NCBI GenBank assembly: GCA_965213735.1
Contig: CBDCAB010000005.1
Coordinates: forward strand, 1,922,001 to 1,986,000
Source of the DNA: CALDTK01 sp965213735
Lineage (GTDB): Bacteria > Bacteroidota > Bacteroidia > Chitinophagales > Saprospiraceae
Direction: 5' to 3'
DNA: 64,000 nucleotides
Shown here: positions 17,688-24,579 of the stretch, piece by piece
Position numbering within the stretch: position 1 is the stretch's first letter
How the letters are laid out: the number at the start of each line of letters is the position of its first letter
Program-made: the position numbers and the translations under genes
The notes under the pieces: model-generated
The model's input: only the letters and a program-made list of their open reading frames with translations
The model's database searches: none
What the model was told of the DNA's origin: nothing

Positions 17688-17705
17688 AGTGGCTGCAGCT
17701 CATGA

Positions 17706-18238
17706 CTGAGTGCGCCTTCAATCAAACCAAGCGAACAAAAGGAAAAAAAGTTCCTGAATCGCTTGGATATGAACATAGCACCTGCGGCGATGAAAGGGCA
17801 GCAGATGTCTCGCTCCTTCTTAATGCACGTTTTCCTGGCTCATTTGCTCCTGGTCAACGCGTGAGTGTTGATTACGCGGTACATGTCGTGGAAGGTCTAG
17901 CTGCCACTTGTCCAGACCGGGATTCGTTACGGCAAGTTGCTGACGCTCTCGATCAGGCATTTGCGTCCTATGTGTCGCAGTCCTCGACGCCTCAGCGTCC
18001 TCAGGTTCGGCAACTCACGCTTTCGCCAAATCCAAGTACAGGTCTTTTCGCTATCCGAGGCTCAACAAGTCCTCTCGTCAGCGTCCAGGTTTACTCCACC
18101 CTCGGGCAACTCGTCCTTACCACCCCCGTAACTGGCAATTTGATCGATCTAAGCCATCTTCGACCAGGGAGCTATTTCGTACTTGGTAGAGATGAGCAGC
18201 ACCAGCTGTACCGCAGTCAGCTGATGATCGCGCGCTAA
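17706..18238 (+). pseudogene. T9SS cargo gene, 3' part with sorting domain
   Basis: This is the continuation of the gene interrupted by the IS110 element (host frame resumes with GAG at 17708). It encodes FPGSFAPGQRVSVDYAVHV, a linker, and a T9SS type A sorting domain: TLSPNPSTGLFAI, VQVYSTLGQLVL, LSHLRPGSYFV. Together with the upstream part the intact protein would have been about 564 aa. An ATG at 17702 opens this frame but lacks any signal peptide, so a product would not be exported. Confidence 0.85.
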
Positions 18239-18322
18239 CAGCTTTAACGCTGGCGTCATGACCGCGTATGGCTGAAGCAGAAGAGGTAGGTGCTTGAGAT
18301 TATGGCGCTGTGAGAGTTGCTC

Positions 18323-18811
18323 TCAGCCAGTCATAACTGCAATGGCAATCAATGCACCAATAATCCCAACTATTCCTAGTATGAGTGCAGCAATAGCCAT
18401 GCCTTTGCGACCGTGAAGTCCTTGCCTGTATTTGCTCAGCGAAATTGCGCCAAATACAGTTGCAAGGGTGCCCAAGATTAAGCCCGCGACAACTAAGCCA
18501 ACAATACCACAAACCAGGCCAGCAACTGCCATGCCCGAGCCAGGTCCTTTTTTGTCGCTGGGCGGTTTAGGATCAGCTAGTCGATAGAGAAGAGTCTTGA
18601 ACTTTCTACCAAGCTTGCTGCGGTAGGCTTGTCTTGCCGTGGCCTCCACCGCGGTGGGCTCAGCTGCGTAGGCAGGATCAGCTTTAGGAGCCTCAGGTTG
18701 TACGATGCGCAGCGTCGTAGCCTCCGCATCAGGACCATGAATCGCAAGAGCCGACTCTAAAGGGAGCAGTACAAGCAGTGCAACTGCAATCAGAAACAGG
18801 AAATTCTTCAT
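18323..18811 (-). CDS. Membrane protein with DUF4190-like C-terminal region
   Basis: This 162-aa protein has an N-terminal signal or first membrane helix (FLFLIAVALLVLLPLESALA). A hydrophilic middle with many Ala/Glu follows, and then two glycine-rich hydrophobic helices (GMAVAGLVCGIVGLVVAGLI and GMAIAALILGIVGIIGALIA) around SLSKYRQGLHGRKG. That paired pattern is typical of DUF4190-type proteins. The function is unknown. I chose ATG 18811 because it directly precedes the hydrophobic segment; the longer frame to 18865 adds a polar extension. It converges on the broken T9SS gene. Confidence 0.65.
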   Translation of the reverse strand: MKNFLFLIAVALLVLLPLESALAIHGPDAEATTLRIVQPEAPKADPAYAAEPTAVEATARQAYRSKLGRKFKTLLYRLADPKPPSDKKGPGSGMAVAGLVCGIVGLVVAGLILGTLATVFGAISLSKYRQGLHGRKGMAIAALILGIVGIIGALIAIAVMTG

Positions 18812-19052
18812 CAGAAATGGCCAGTGAGTTTTGATTTGATAGTGCAACCTACACCAGATCATCAATTTAGGATAGAGGTCCTTGTTCTGGCTTTACATAA
18901 GGATCCGACCATCCCCGCCTACTACGCTCCTTCTGTAGATGGTGCCAGCGTTTGTGCAAGTTGTGCGACGTTAAATCTACAGACACATAGCCTCAACCTG
19001 CACAGTGGTGGTGGTCGAGACTCAGTATTGGAGCCAGTACCAGAAGCCACTT

Positions 19053-19097
19053 GGTTACTAACCACATGGTTACAAACCAATCGGTTGCAAACTTGCC
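19053..19097 (+). repeat. Three 15-bp direct repeats upstream of ATPase gene
   Basis: GGTTAC or GGTTGC begins at 19053, 19068 and 19083, exactly 15 bases apart (GGTTACTAACCACAT, GGTTACAAACCAATC, GGTTGCAAACTTGCC), with a weak fourth at 19098. The first contains the palindrome TGGTTA-C-TAACCA. The array covers the presumed -33 region of the following promoter, so it is a candidate regulator-binding array. Confidence 0.5.
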
Positions 19098-19115
19098 AGT
19101 TGCACCTTATCTTTG
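19085..19115 (+). promoter_or_regulatory. Bacteroidota-type promoter, TTG-20-TATCTTTG
   Basis: TATCTTTG at 19108-19115 is a perfect TAnnTTTG -7 element. A TTG at 19085-19087 lies 20 bases upstream, matching the usual -33 spacing. The ATG at 19120 follows the -7 box by only 4 bases, so the mRNA probably begins at or next to the start codon. Confidence 0.65.
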
Positions 19116-19119
19116 CTCA

Positions 19120-20262
19120 ATGCGCACCCCCTTCGGGTTTGGCGGCTCCATAGCTCAGGCTCACTTTGTGAACAGAACCGAGGAGTTAGAGATGCTGTCG
19201 CGAAATTTTGCTGCAAGCCAGAACACGGTTCTCATCTCGCCGCGGCGCTGGGGCAAATCATCACTTGTCAATCGAGCAGTCGCGCAGGCTTCAGAGAGCG
19301 ACTTCAATTTGAGGTTTGTCCGTCTCGACTTACTTGCCGTCCGCACAGAAGCTCAATTTCTTGCAGCTTATCTCCAGGCCACCTTACAAGGTTTAGGCGG
19401 TACAGTCGAGAAATCACTCGCTTTACTTCGAGAAGCCGCGGCTACCTTACTTCCAAAGGTTACCTTCTCAGCTGGACCTGACGCTCAAATGCGCATCGGC
19501 TTCGATTGGCGCAGCGAGGCTCCTGATCGGGCAGAAGTGCTCGAACTGCCTCACAAGCTTGCGCGCAAGCACGGCTGGCGGGTTGTAGTTGCCATAGATG
19601 AGTTTCAAGCCATTGCGGAGCTAAGCGATGCCAATAAGTTTGATGCCGTTTTGCGTAGCCACTGGCAGCATCACCAACTGGTTTGCTACTGCCTGTACGG
19701 CAGCAAGCGCCACATGATGCTCAACTTATTTGGCTCCTATGGCTCTCCCTTTTATCATTTTGCTGATGCGCATGTGCTGGATAAAATTAGCCGTCACCAT
19801 TGGGTAGCCTACATCGTCGATCGTTTCAGGCGCTTTCACAAGAGTATCAGTGAGCCTAATGCGGAACTGCTCGCACTGCTAGTAGTAGACCATAGCCACT
19901 ACGTCCAACAACTCGCGCAAGTTGCCTTCGGCCTCACCACCCAAACATGCACTGAGGAGGTGGTGCGTAGTGCGTATGATCAACTGCTGTATCAGGTGGA
20001 GCCATTCTTTAGTCAGCAACTCATGCCCTTATCGAAAACACAATTGGGCTTTTTACGTGCTGTTATCGACGGGGAGCAGAGTTTTTCCTCGCAAGATGTC
20101 CTGCGCCGCTACGAGATTGGATCGAGTGCAAATGCTTACAAACAAAAGCGGGTACTCCAAGAAAAGGAACTCATTCACCAGACGCGCGATGGCACTTTCG
20201 AGCTAGTTGATCCGCTGATGCAGGAATGGTTGACGCGCCGGTGGGGCTTTGAGGTGCGTTAA
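19120..20262 (+). CDS. ATP-binding protein of the archaeal/STAND-like AAA family
   Basis: This 380-aa P-loop ATPase belongs to the group that begins with a short FGFGG...FVNRTEELE segment. The Walker A-type loop is SPRRWGKSS (about residues 40-48) and Walker B is VVVAIDEFQAI (about 162-172). YGSKRHMMLNLF follows at the sensor position, and a C-terminal winged-helix region (LGFLRAVIDGE, SSANAYKQKRVLQEKELI) closes it. It is a distant paralogue of the gene at 56656, which shares the layout motif by motif. The family's role is poorly known; some members resemble STAND regulators or defence ATPases. The start at 19120 is supported by the adjacent -7 box. Confidence 0.8.
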   Translation: MRTPFGFGGSIAQAHFVNRTEELEMLSRNFAASQNTVLISPRRWGKSSLVNRAVAQASESDFNLRFVRLDLLAVRTEAQFLAAYLQATLQGLGGTVEKSLALLREAAATLLPKVTFSAGPDAQMRIGFDWRSEAPDRAEVLELPHKLARKHGWRVVVAIDEFQAIAELSDANKFDAVLRSHWQHHQLVCYCLYGSKRHMMLNLFGSYGSPFYHFADAHVLDKISRHHWVAYIVDRFRRFHKSISEPNAELLALLVVDHSHYVQQLAQVAFGLTTQTCTEEVVRSAYDQLLYQVEPFFSQQLMPLSKTQLGFLRAVIDGEQSFSSQDVLRRYEIGSSANAYKQKRVLQEKELIHQTRDGTFELVDPLMQEWLTRRWGFEVR

Positions 20263-20400
20263 GCATTCAACTGATCCTGCCGCGGGGATGCGACTAAACC
20301 TGCCGACACACCCCAAAATTATTTTTGGACTAAAGCAGCGAAATTCCATCTGCCTCCGTTGCGACCTCGAAACCCACACAACACCCCAAGCTTCAGCTTT

Positions 20401-20931
20401 ATGAATCAATACGTACTTCTCGTCCTCTTAGCACTCCTCGCTCTGTCCAGCTGCAAAAATGATGATGACGACGGTGCCATGACTCGTGATGATGTCGTGG
20501 GCACCTGGACCTCCACAGGCTTCGATGTCACGCTGACCTCCACCCTCGTTGGATTAGACGCGGGTATGGCCACCGTGACGCAAATTGGTGGCAACCCACA
20601 AATTACTTTCCTAGACGATGGCACCTATACCTCATCAGGGACTCAGGAGATCATGGTCACCGTAGATGATAGCTCGTACACCGAAATTTTTACCGGTGGT
20701 GACAGTGGTGTATGGTCGCTCAACGGAGAAACATTTATTTTCACCAGTAGTGATACGTCTGGAGGATTCACGAATGCTCTTGATCTTACCCCAGCTTCCT
20801 ATGTGGTAAGAAGCTTTAGCCGGGGAGAACGATTCGTGTTTGGCGCAGCAATCGACACTACTCAAATTGACCCCTTCTTCGGACTGACTGTCCGTACTAT
20901 GGGCGATATGGAGGTTACTCTCGAGCAATAG
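20401..20931 (+). CDS. Predicted lipoprotein
   Basis: This 176-aa protein has a lipoprotein signal (LLVLLALLALSSC), so Cys near residue 18 should be lipidated. An Asp-rich stretch (KNDDDDG) follows directly, which is common in exported lipoproteins of this phylum. The rest (VGTWTSTGFDVTL, ITFLDDGTYTSSG, GVWSLNGETFIF) looks like the lipocalin-like beta pattern of small Bacteroidota lipoproteins. The function is unknown. The ATG at 20401 is chosen because the longer frame to 20359 would bury the signal peptide. Confidence 0.7.
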   Translation: MNQYVLLVLLALLALSSCKNDDDDGAMTRDDVVGTWTSTGFDVTLTSTLVGLDAGMATVTQIGGNPQITFLDDGTYTSSGTQEIMVTVDDSSYTEIFTGGDSGVWSLNGETFIFTSSDTSGGFTNALDLTPASYVVRSFSRGERFVFGAAIDTTQIDPFFGLTVRTMGDMEVTLEQ

Positions 20932-20965
20932 AACTAGTGCTGGCGAACTCGGAGAGGCCTAAAAT

Positions 20966-22393
20966 TTAGCAGTCGCTCTTAAAGACTTCTACGGCAAGGC
21001 CACCCTCACTCGTCTCTTTGTATTTGGCATTCATGTCTTTGGCGGTGGCCCACATCGTGTCCACCACCTTATCGAGCGGTACTTTCGCATTGAGCGGGTC
21101 GGAGCCGAGGGCAAGCTCTGCAGCGTTGATAGCCTTAACTGCGCCCATCGAATTGCGCTCAATGCACGGCACCTGCACCAGTCCAGCGATGGGGTCGCAG
21201 GTCATGCCTAGATGATGCTCCATCGCTATTTCGGCAGCCATGAGTACCTGCTCCGGGCTGCCACCGAGCAGCTCCGTCAGACCTCCAGCCGCCATGGCCG
21301 AACTCACACCTATTTCCGCCTGGCATCCACCCATTGCCGCAGAAATCGTAGCTCCCTTTTTGAAGATGCTGCCAATTTCAGACGCAATTAGCAGGAAGCG
21401 TCTAATCTCATCGAAAGTAGCCTGCTGATTCTCGATGGCGAGGTAATACATTAATACTGCAGGAATAACCCCTGCACTGCCGTTGGTAGGAGCCGTTACC
21501 ACCCTGCCCATGCTGGCGTTTACCTCGTTTACGCTCAAGGCAAAACAACTCACCCATTTCAGAATCTGCCGAAACTTCACATCTACCCGCCGAATTGCAG
21601 CTAGCCATTCTTCTGCGTTGGTATAGGTGTGCAGCTCTGGCAAAAGCGAACGGTTTAGCTCGGCTGCCCGGCGATGCACATTTAGGCCGCCTGGAAGTTT
21701 CCCCTCCGTGTGGCAGCCTAAGTACATACACTCCAACATGGTGGACCAGATGCGCTGCAAACCGTAGTCTATTTCCGTTCGACTTGCCAGCGTGAGCTCG
21801 TTAGCCAGCACGATATCAGAAATCCGCAGGCCTGTCTCCGCACAAAACCTGAGCAACTCAGCGCCTTTTGTCACCTGGTAAGGGAACTCTGCAAATCGCT
21901 CGGCTACCACCGCGGCGCGGCGCCGCTCTTCTGCCACCACAAAGCCACCCCCAATCGAGTAGTAGGTGCCCATCACCACTTTAGCCCCTCGCAGCTGCGC
22001 CTCAAACGTAATTCCGTTGGCATGAAAGGGCAGAAAGTCGCGATGAAAGAGAATATCCCGCTCTGCATCAAACTCAATAAATCGTTCACCGCCAAAACGA
22101 AGCTGCTTGGTGACTGCTACCGCCTGTTGAATACCTGCAATATCTGGAATGGGGATATATTCCGGATCGGCACCTGAAAGTCCTAGTATCACCGCCGCAT
22201 CAGTAGCGTGGCCTCTACCTGTAAGCGAAAGGGAGCCGAATAAATGCACCTTTACTCCGACTACCTGCTCAAACAGCGATTCCTCCCGCAGCTCCAGCAT
22301 CCAACGCTCAGCTGCTCGCCAAGGACCTAACGTATGCGAACTGGAAGGTCCAATCCCTATTTTTAACATGTCGAATACTGAGATGCACTCCAT
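20966..22393 (-). CDS. sdaA: L-serine ammonia-lyase, iron-sulfur type
   Basis: This cytoplasmic [4Fe-4S] enzyme converts L-serine to pyruvate and ammonia. At 475 aa it is the fused single-chain form. The N-terminal beta domain begins MECISVFDMLKIGIGPSSSH, where SSSHT is the family signature. The catalytic alpha domain contains TNGSAGVIPAVLMYY and GMTCDPIAGLVQVPCIERN, with cluster Cys residues. The chain ends in Cys (EVFKSDC), as in the enzymes where the terminal Cys enters the active site. It lies 35 bases downstream of the aminotransferase gene on the same strand, so the two may form an amino-acid operon. Confidence 0.93.
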   Translation of the reverse strand: MECISVFDMLKIGIGPSSSHTLGPWRAAERWMLELREESLFEQVVGVKVHLFGSLSLTGRGHATDAAVILGLSGADPEYIPIPDIAGIQQAVAVTKQLRFGGERFIEFDAERDILFHRDFLPFHANGITFEAQLRGAKVVMGTYYSIGGGFVVAEERRRAAVVAERFAEFPYQVTKGAELLRFCAETGLRISDIVLANELTLASRTEIDYGLQRIWSTMLECMYLGCHTEGKLPGGLNVHRRAAELNRSLLPELHTYTNAEEWLAAIRRVDVKFRQILKWVSCFALSVNEVNASMGRVVTAPTNGSAGVIPAVLMYYLAIENQQATFDEIRRFLLIASEIGSIFKKGATISAAMGGCQAEIGVSSAMAAGGLTELLGGSPEQVLMAAEIAMEHHLGMTCDPIAGLVQVPCIERNSMGAVKAINAAELALGSDPLNAKVPLDKVVDTMWATAKDMNAKYKETSEGGLAVEVFKSDC

Positions 22394-22428
22394 GTGGGCG
22401 CGAATATTTGCAGCGAGGTAATGTATTG

Positions 22429-23613
22429 CTAGTTAGCCACCAAACTATCGTTGAGTACGCTGCACGCCCAGCTGATTTCTTTATCGCTAATCGTTAGCGG
22501 CGGAGCGATACGTATGCAACGTTCATTGAAGAGAAACCAATCGGTAATAAGTCCACCTGCAAGGCAATGTTTAATTACTTCACGCACCCGCTCACCAGAT
22601 TCGAGTTCGACGGCAAGCCACAGCCCCACCTGCCGCACGTCGAGTACGCCGGCGCCGCTGCTGAGGTTTTGCCGAAAGGCTGAACCCTTTGCTTCTGCCT
22701 GCCCAGGCAAATCCTCTGCAAGCAGTACCTCGAGCGTAGCTAGCGCGGCGGCACAACTCACCGGGTGCCCCCCAAAAGTGGTGAGGTGACCGAGTACCGG
22801 ATCGACGCCAAGTTGGACTGTCAGCGACTGATCTGCGATGAATGCGCCAATTGGCATCCCCCCGCCCATGCCTTTGGCTAGCAGCAGCACGTCGGGGACG
22901 ATGCCGTAGCGATTAAAGGCAAATAGACTTCCCGTACGGCCGTAGCCTGCTTGAATTTCATCGAGCACCAGCAGGGCGCCTACCTCATCACAGCGTTGGC
23001 GAAGCGCTTGAAGCCATCCTTGCCGAGGCTTGCGGATGCCCCACTCGGCCTGCACCGTCTCGACAAACACTGCTGCAGTTTGCTCAGTGATACGCTCCAG
23101 GCACAGCTCACAATTAAAGTCGATATGCCGAATGCCAGGCAGCAATGGCCGGTAAGCTTGGGTGAAATAGCTACTAGAATTCAGACTTGCGGCGCCTTGG
23201 GTAGAGCCGTGGTAGGCATTATAACAACTGATAATTTCCGGTCTCCCCGTCACGCGTTTGGCGAGTTTCATTGCGCCTTCAGTCGCCTCGGCTCCAGAAT
23301 TTGTGAAGTATACGCTGTTGAGTTTTGGCGGAAGCTGACTGGTGAGTAGCCGCGCCAGTGCCACCTGCGGAGCCAGCACGTACTCGCCGTACACCATGGT
23401 GTGCATGTAACGCGCCGCCTGCTGCTGTACGGCTGCCACTACTGCTGGATGACAGTGCCCAAGGCTGCTGACACCAATGCCCGCGATCAGGTCGAGGTAG
23501 CGCCTCCCCTCCACATCATAGAGCCATACCCCCTCGCCCCGCTCAATTTCGAGGGCAAGCGGTGCATCTGAAGTCTGAGCAAGATGCCGCAGGAAAAGCT
23601 CGCGCTGAGTCAT
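22429..23613 (-). CDS. Class III aminotransferase (PLP-dependent)
   Basis: This 394-aa aminotransferase of the acetylornithine/4-aminobutyrate family transfers an amino group, usually from a terminal amine, to a 2-oxoacid. Visible motifs are LDLIAGIGVSSLGH, YFTNSGAEATEGAMKLA, YNAYHGST, VFVETVQAEWGI, LVLDEIQAGYGRTG and the PLP-lysine motif LLAKGMGGGMPIGAF. Bacteroidota genomes often carry this gene as an aspartate aminotransferase family protein; the true substrate is not decided by the sequence. It is transcribed toward sdaA and divergent from the lysozyme gene. The dispersed motif occurs twice (22665-22680 and 23322-23335). Confidence 0.9.
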   Translation of the reverse strand: MTQRELFLRHLAQTSDAPLALEIERGEGVWLYDVEGRRYLDLIAGIGVSSLGHCHPAVVAAVQQQAARYMHTMVYGEYVLAPQVALARLLTSQLPPKLNSVYFTNSGAEATEGAMKLAKRVTGRPEIISCYNAYHGSTQGAASLNSSSYFTQAYRPLLPGIRHIDFNCELCLERITEQTAAVFVETVQAEWGIRKPRQGWLQALRQRCDEVGALLVLDEIQAGYGRTGSLFAFNRYGIVPDVLLLAKGMGGGMPIGAFIADQSLTVQLGVDPVLGHLTTFGGHPVSCAAALATLEVLLAEDLPGQAEAKGSAFRQNLSSGAGVLDVRQVGLWLAVELESGERVREVIKHCLAGGLITDWFLFNERCIRIAPPLTISDKEISWACSVLNDSLVAN

Positions 23614-23775
23614 GTCACCGGCGAAGATGCGTCAGATGATTTAAGCTGGATACTTGGCGAGCAGCGCTACCGAAATTTGGTATTTAGTCCTAAAGCTTGT
23701 GGTAAAGTCTGCCGAATTACAACTTACAATCTTTACGGTACGTATCTTGTACACGCATACTGCGCCCCTTTAACC

Positions 23776-24513
23776 GTGAAAAACCTCCTCTTCATAGCGC
23801 TGGCTCTGCTGGCTATGGCCTGCGGCAGCACGCATACCGAGCGGCGCACCGATGCGGCTGTGGAAGGCATTGATATTTCACGCTACCAGGCGCAGGTGGA
23901 TTGGCAGGCAGTGCTGGCTGCCGATTTCGACTTTGCCTACATCAAGGCATCTGAAGGTGAAATGCACCTCGACCCGATGTTTTATGAAAATTGGGCTTCC
24001 GCCAAAACAGCAGGTGTCGTCCGGGGCGCCTACCACTTTTTTCGAGCCAATCTCGATCCAACACTCCAGGCTGACAACTTCACCAAGCACGCTGAACTGC
24101 TACCAGGAGATTTGCCGCCCGTGCTCGATGTCGAAACCCTCGACGGCGCCTCCCGAACCGAACTCATTACGCGGATGCGAACCTGGCTCTACCTCACCGA
24201 AATTCGCACCGGAGCGCGGCCAATCATCTATACCAACCTCAGTTTTTACTACCGCCACCTCGCCGGGCACTTCGACGACTATAAATTTTGGATTGCGCGC
24301 TACGGCGACCGCAAGCCTAGTCTGGCAGCCGGCACTGACATCCAATTCTGGCAATACGGCGATCGTGGTCGCGTCGATGGCATCAGCGGGCTGGTCGACC
24401 TAAATGTGTTCTTCGGCAATCGCAAAGAATTCGACGCGCTGAGAATTCAAGAGCCGCCCATCCTTATTTCCGGCGATGTACCTGTCTCCCAGCTTAGCAG
24501 TACACGCCTCTAG
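23776..24513 (+). CDS. GH25 lysozyme-like lipoprotein
   Basis: This 245-aa glycoside hydrolase family 25 protein probably cleaves the glycan backbone of peptidoglycan. The lipoprotein signal (LLFIALALLAMACGS) puts the lipid-bearing Cys near residue 16. The catalytic fold shows GIDISRYQ, VDWQAV, YIKASEG, GAYHFFR and the key acidic pair in LDVETLD, then FWIARYG, FWQYGD and VDLNVF. The start is the GTG at 23776, right before the signal peptide; the upstream frame to 23584 is unrelated. It could remodel the cell's own wall or lyse other bacteria. Confidence 0.88.
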   Translation: MKNLLFIALALLAMACGSTHTERRTDAAVEGIDISRYQAQVDWQAVLAADFDFAYIKASEGEMHLDPMFYENWASAKTAGVVRGAYHFFRANLDPTLQADNFTKHAELLPGDLPPVLDVETLDGASRTELITRMRTWLYLTEIRTGARPIIYTNLSFYYRHLAGHFDDYKFWIARYGDRKPSLAAGTDIQFWQYGDRGRVDGISGLVDLNVFFGNRKEFDALRIQEPPILISGDVPVSQLSSTRL

Positions 24514-24579
24514 AAGTACAAGTGAACAGTCTTTTCCCACGCTCGAAACGTAGCGAAGTCTCGACCGTTGTCTTAGTAC

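Larger units (their letters stand above)
16337..17705 (+). mobile_element. IS110-family insertion sequence (about 1.37 kb)
   Basis: The boundaries were inferred by rejoining the host reading frame. Host TTC-TCT continues as GAG-TGC if the sequence between the CT at 16335-16336 and the CT at 17706-17707 is removed (a following G is also shared, so the edge is ambiguous by one base). A CT core without a longer target duplication fits the IS110 family. The layout is 276 bases of non-coding left end, the transposase gene, and only 49 bases of right end with a hairpin, which matches the IS110 subgroup that carries its bridge RNA on the left. No second copy is seen in the window. Confidence 0.75.

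Noticed and set aside
18019..18031. GCTTTCGCCAAAT as a copy of the dispersed motif
   Set aside because: It lacks one A and encodes LSPNPS, the conserved start of T9SS sorting domains, so protein constraint alone explains it.
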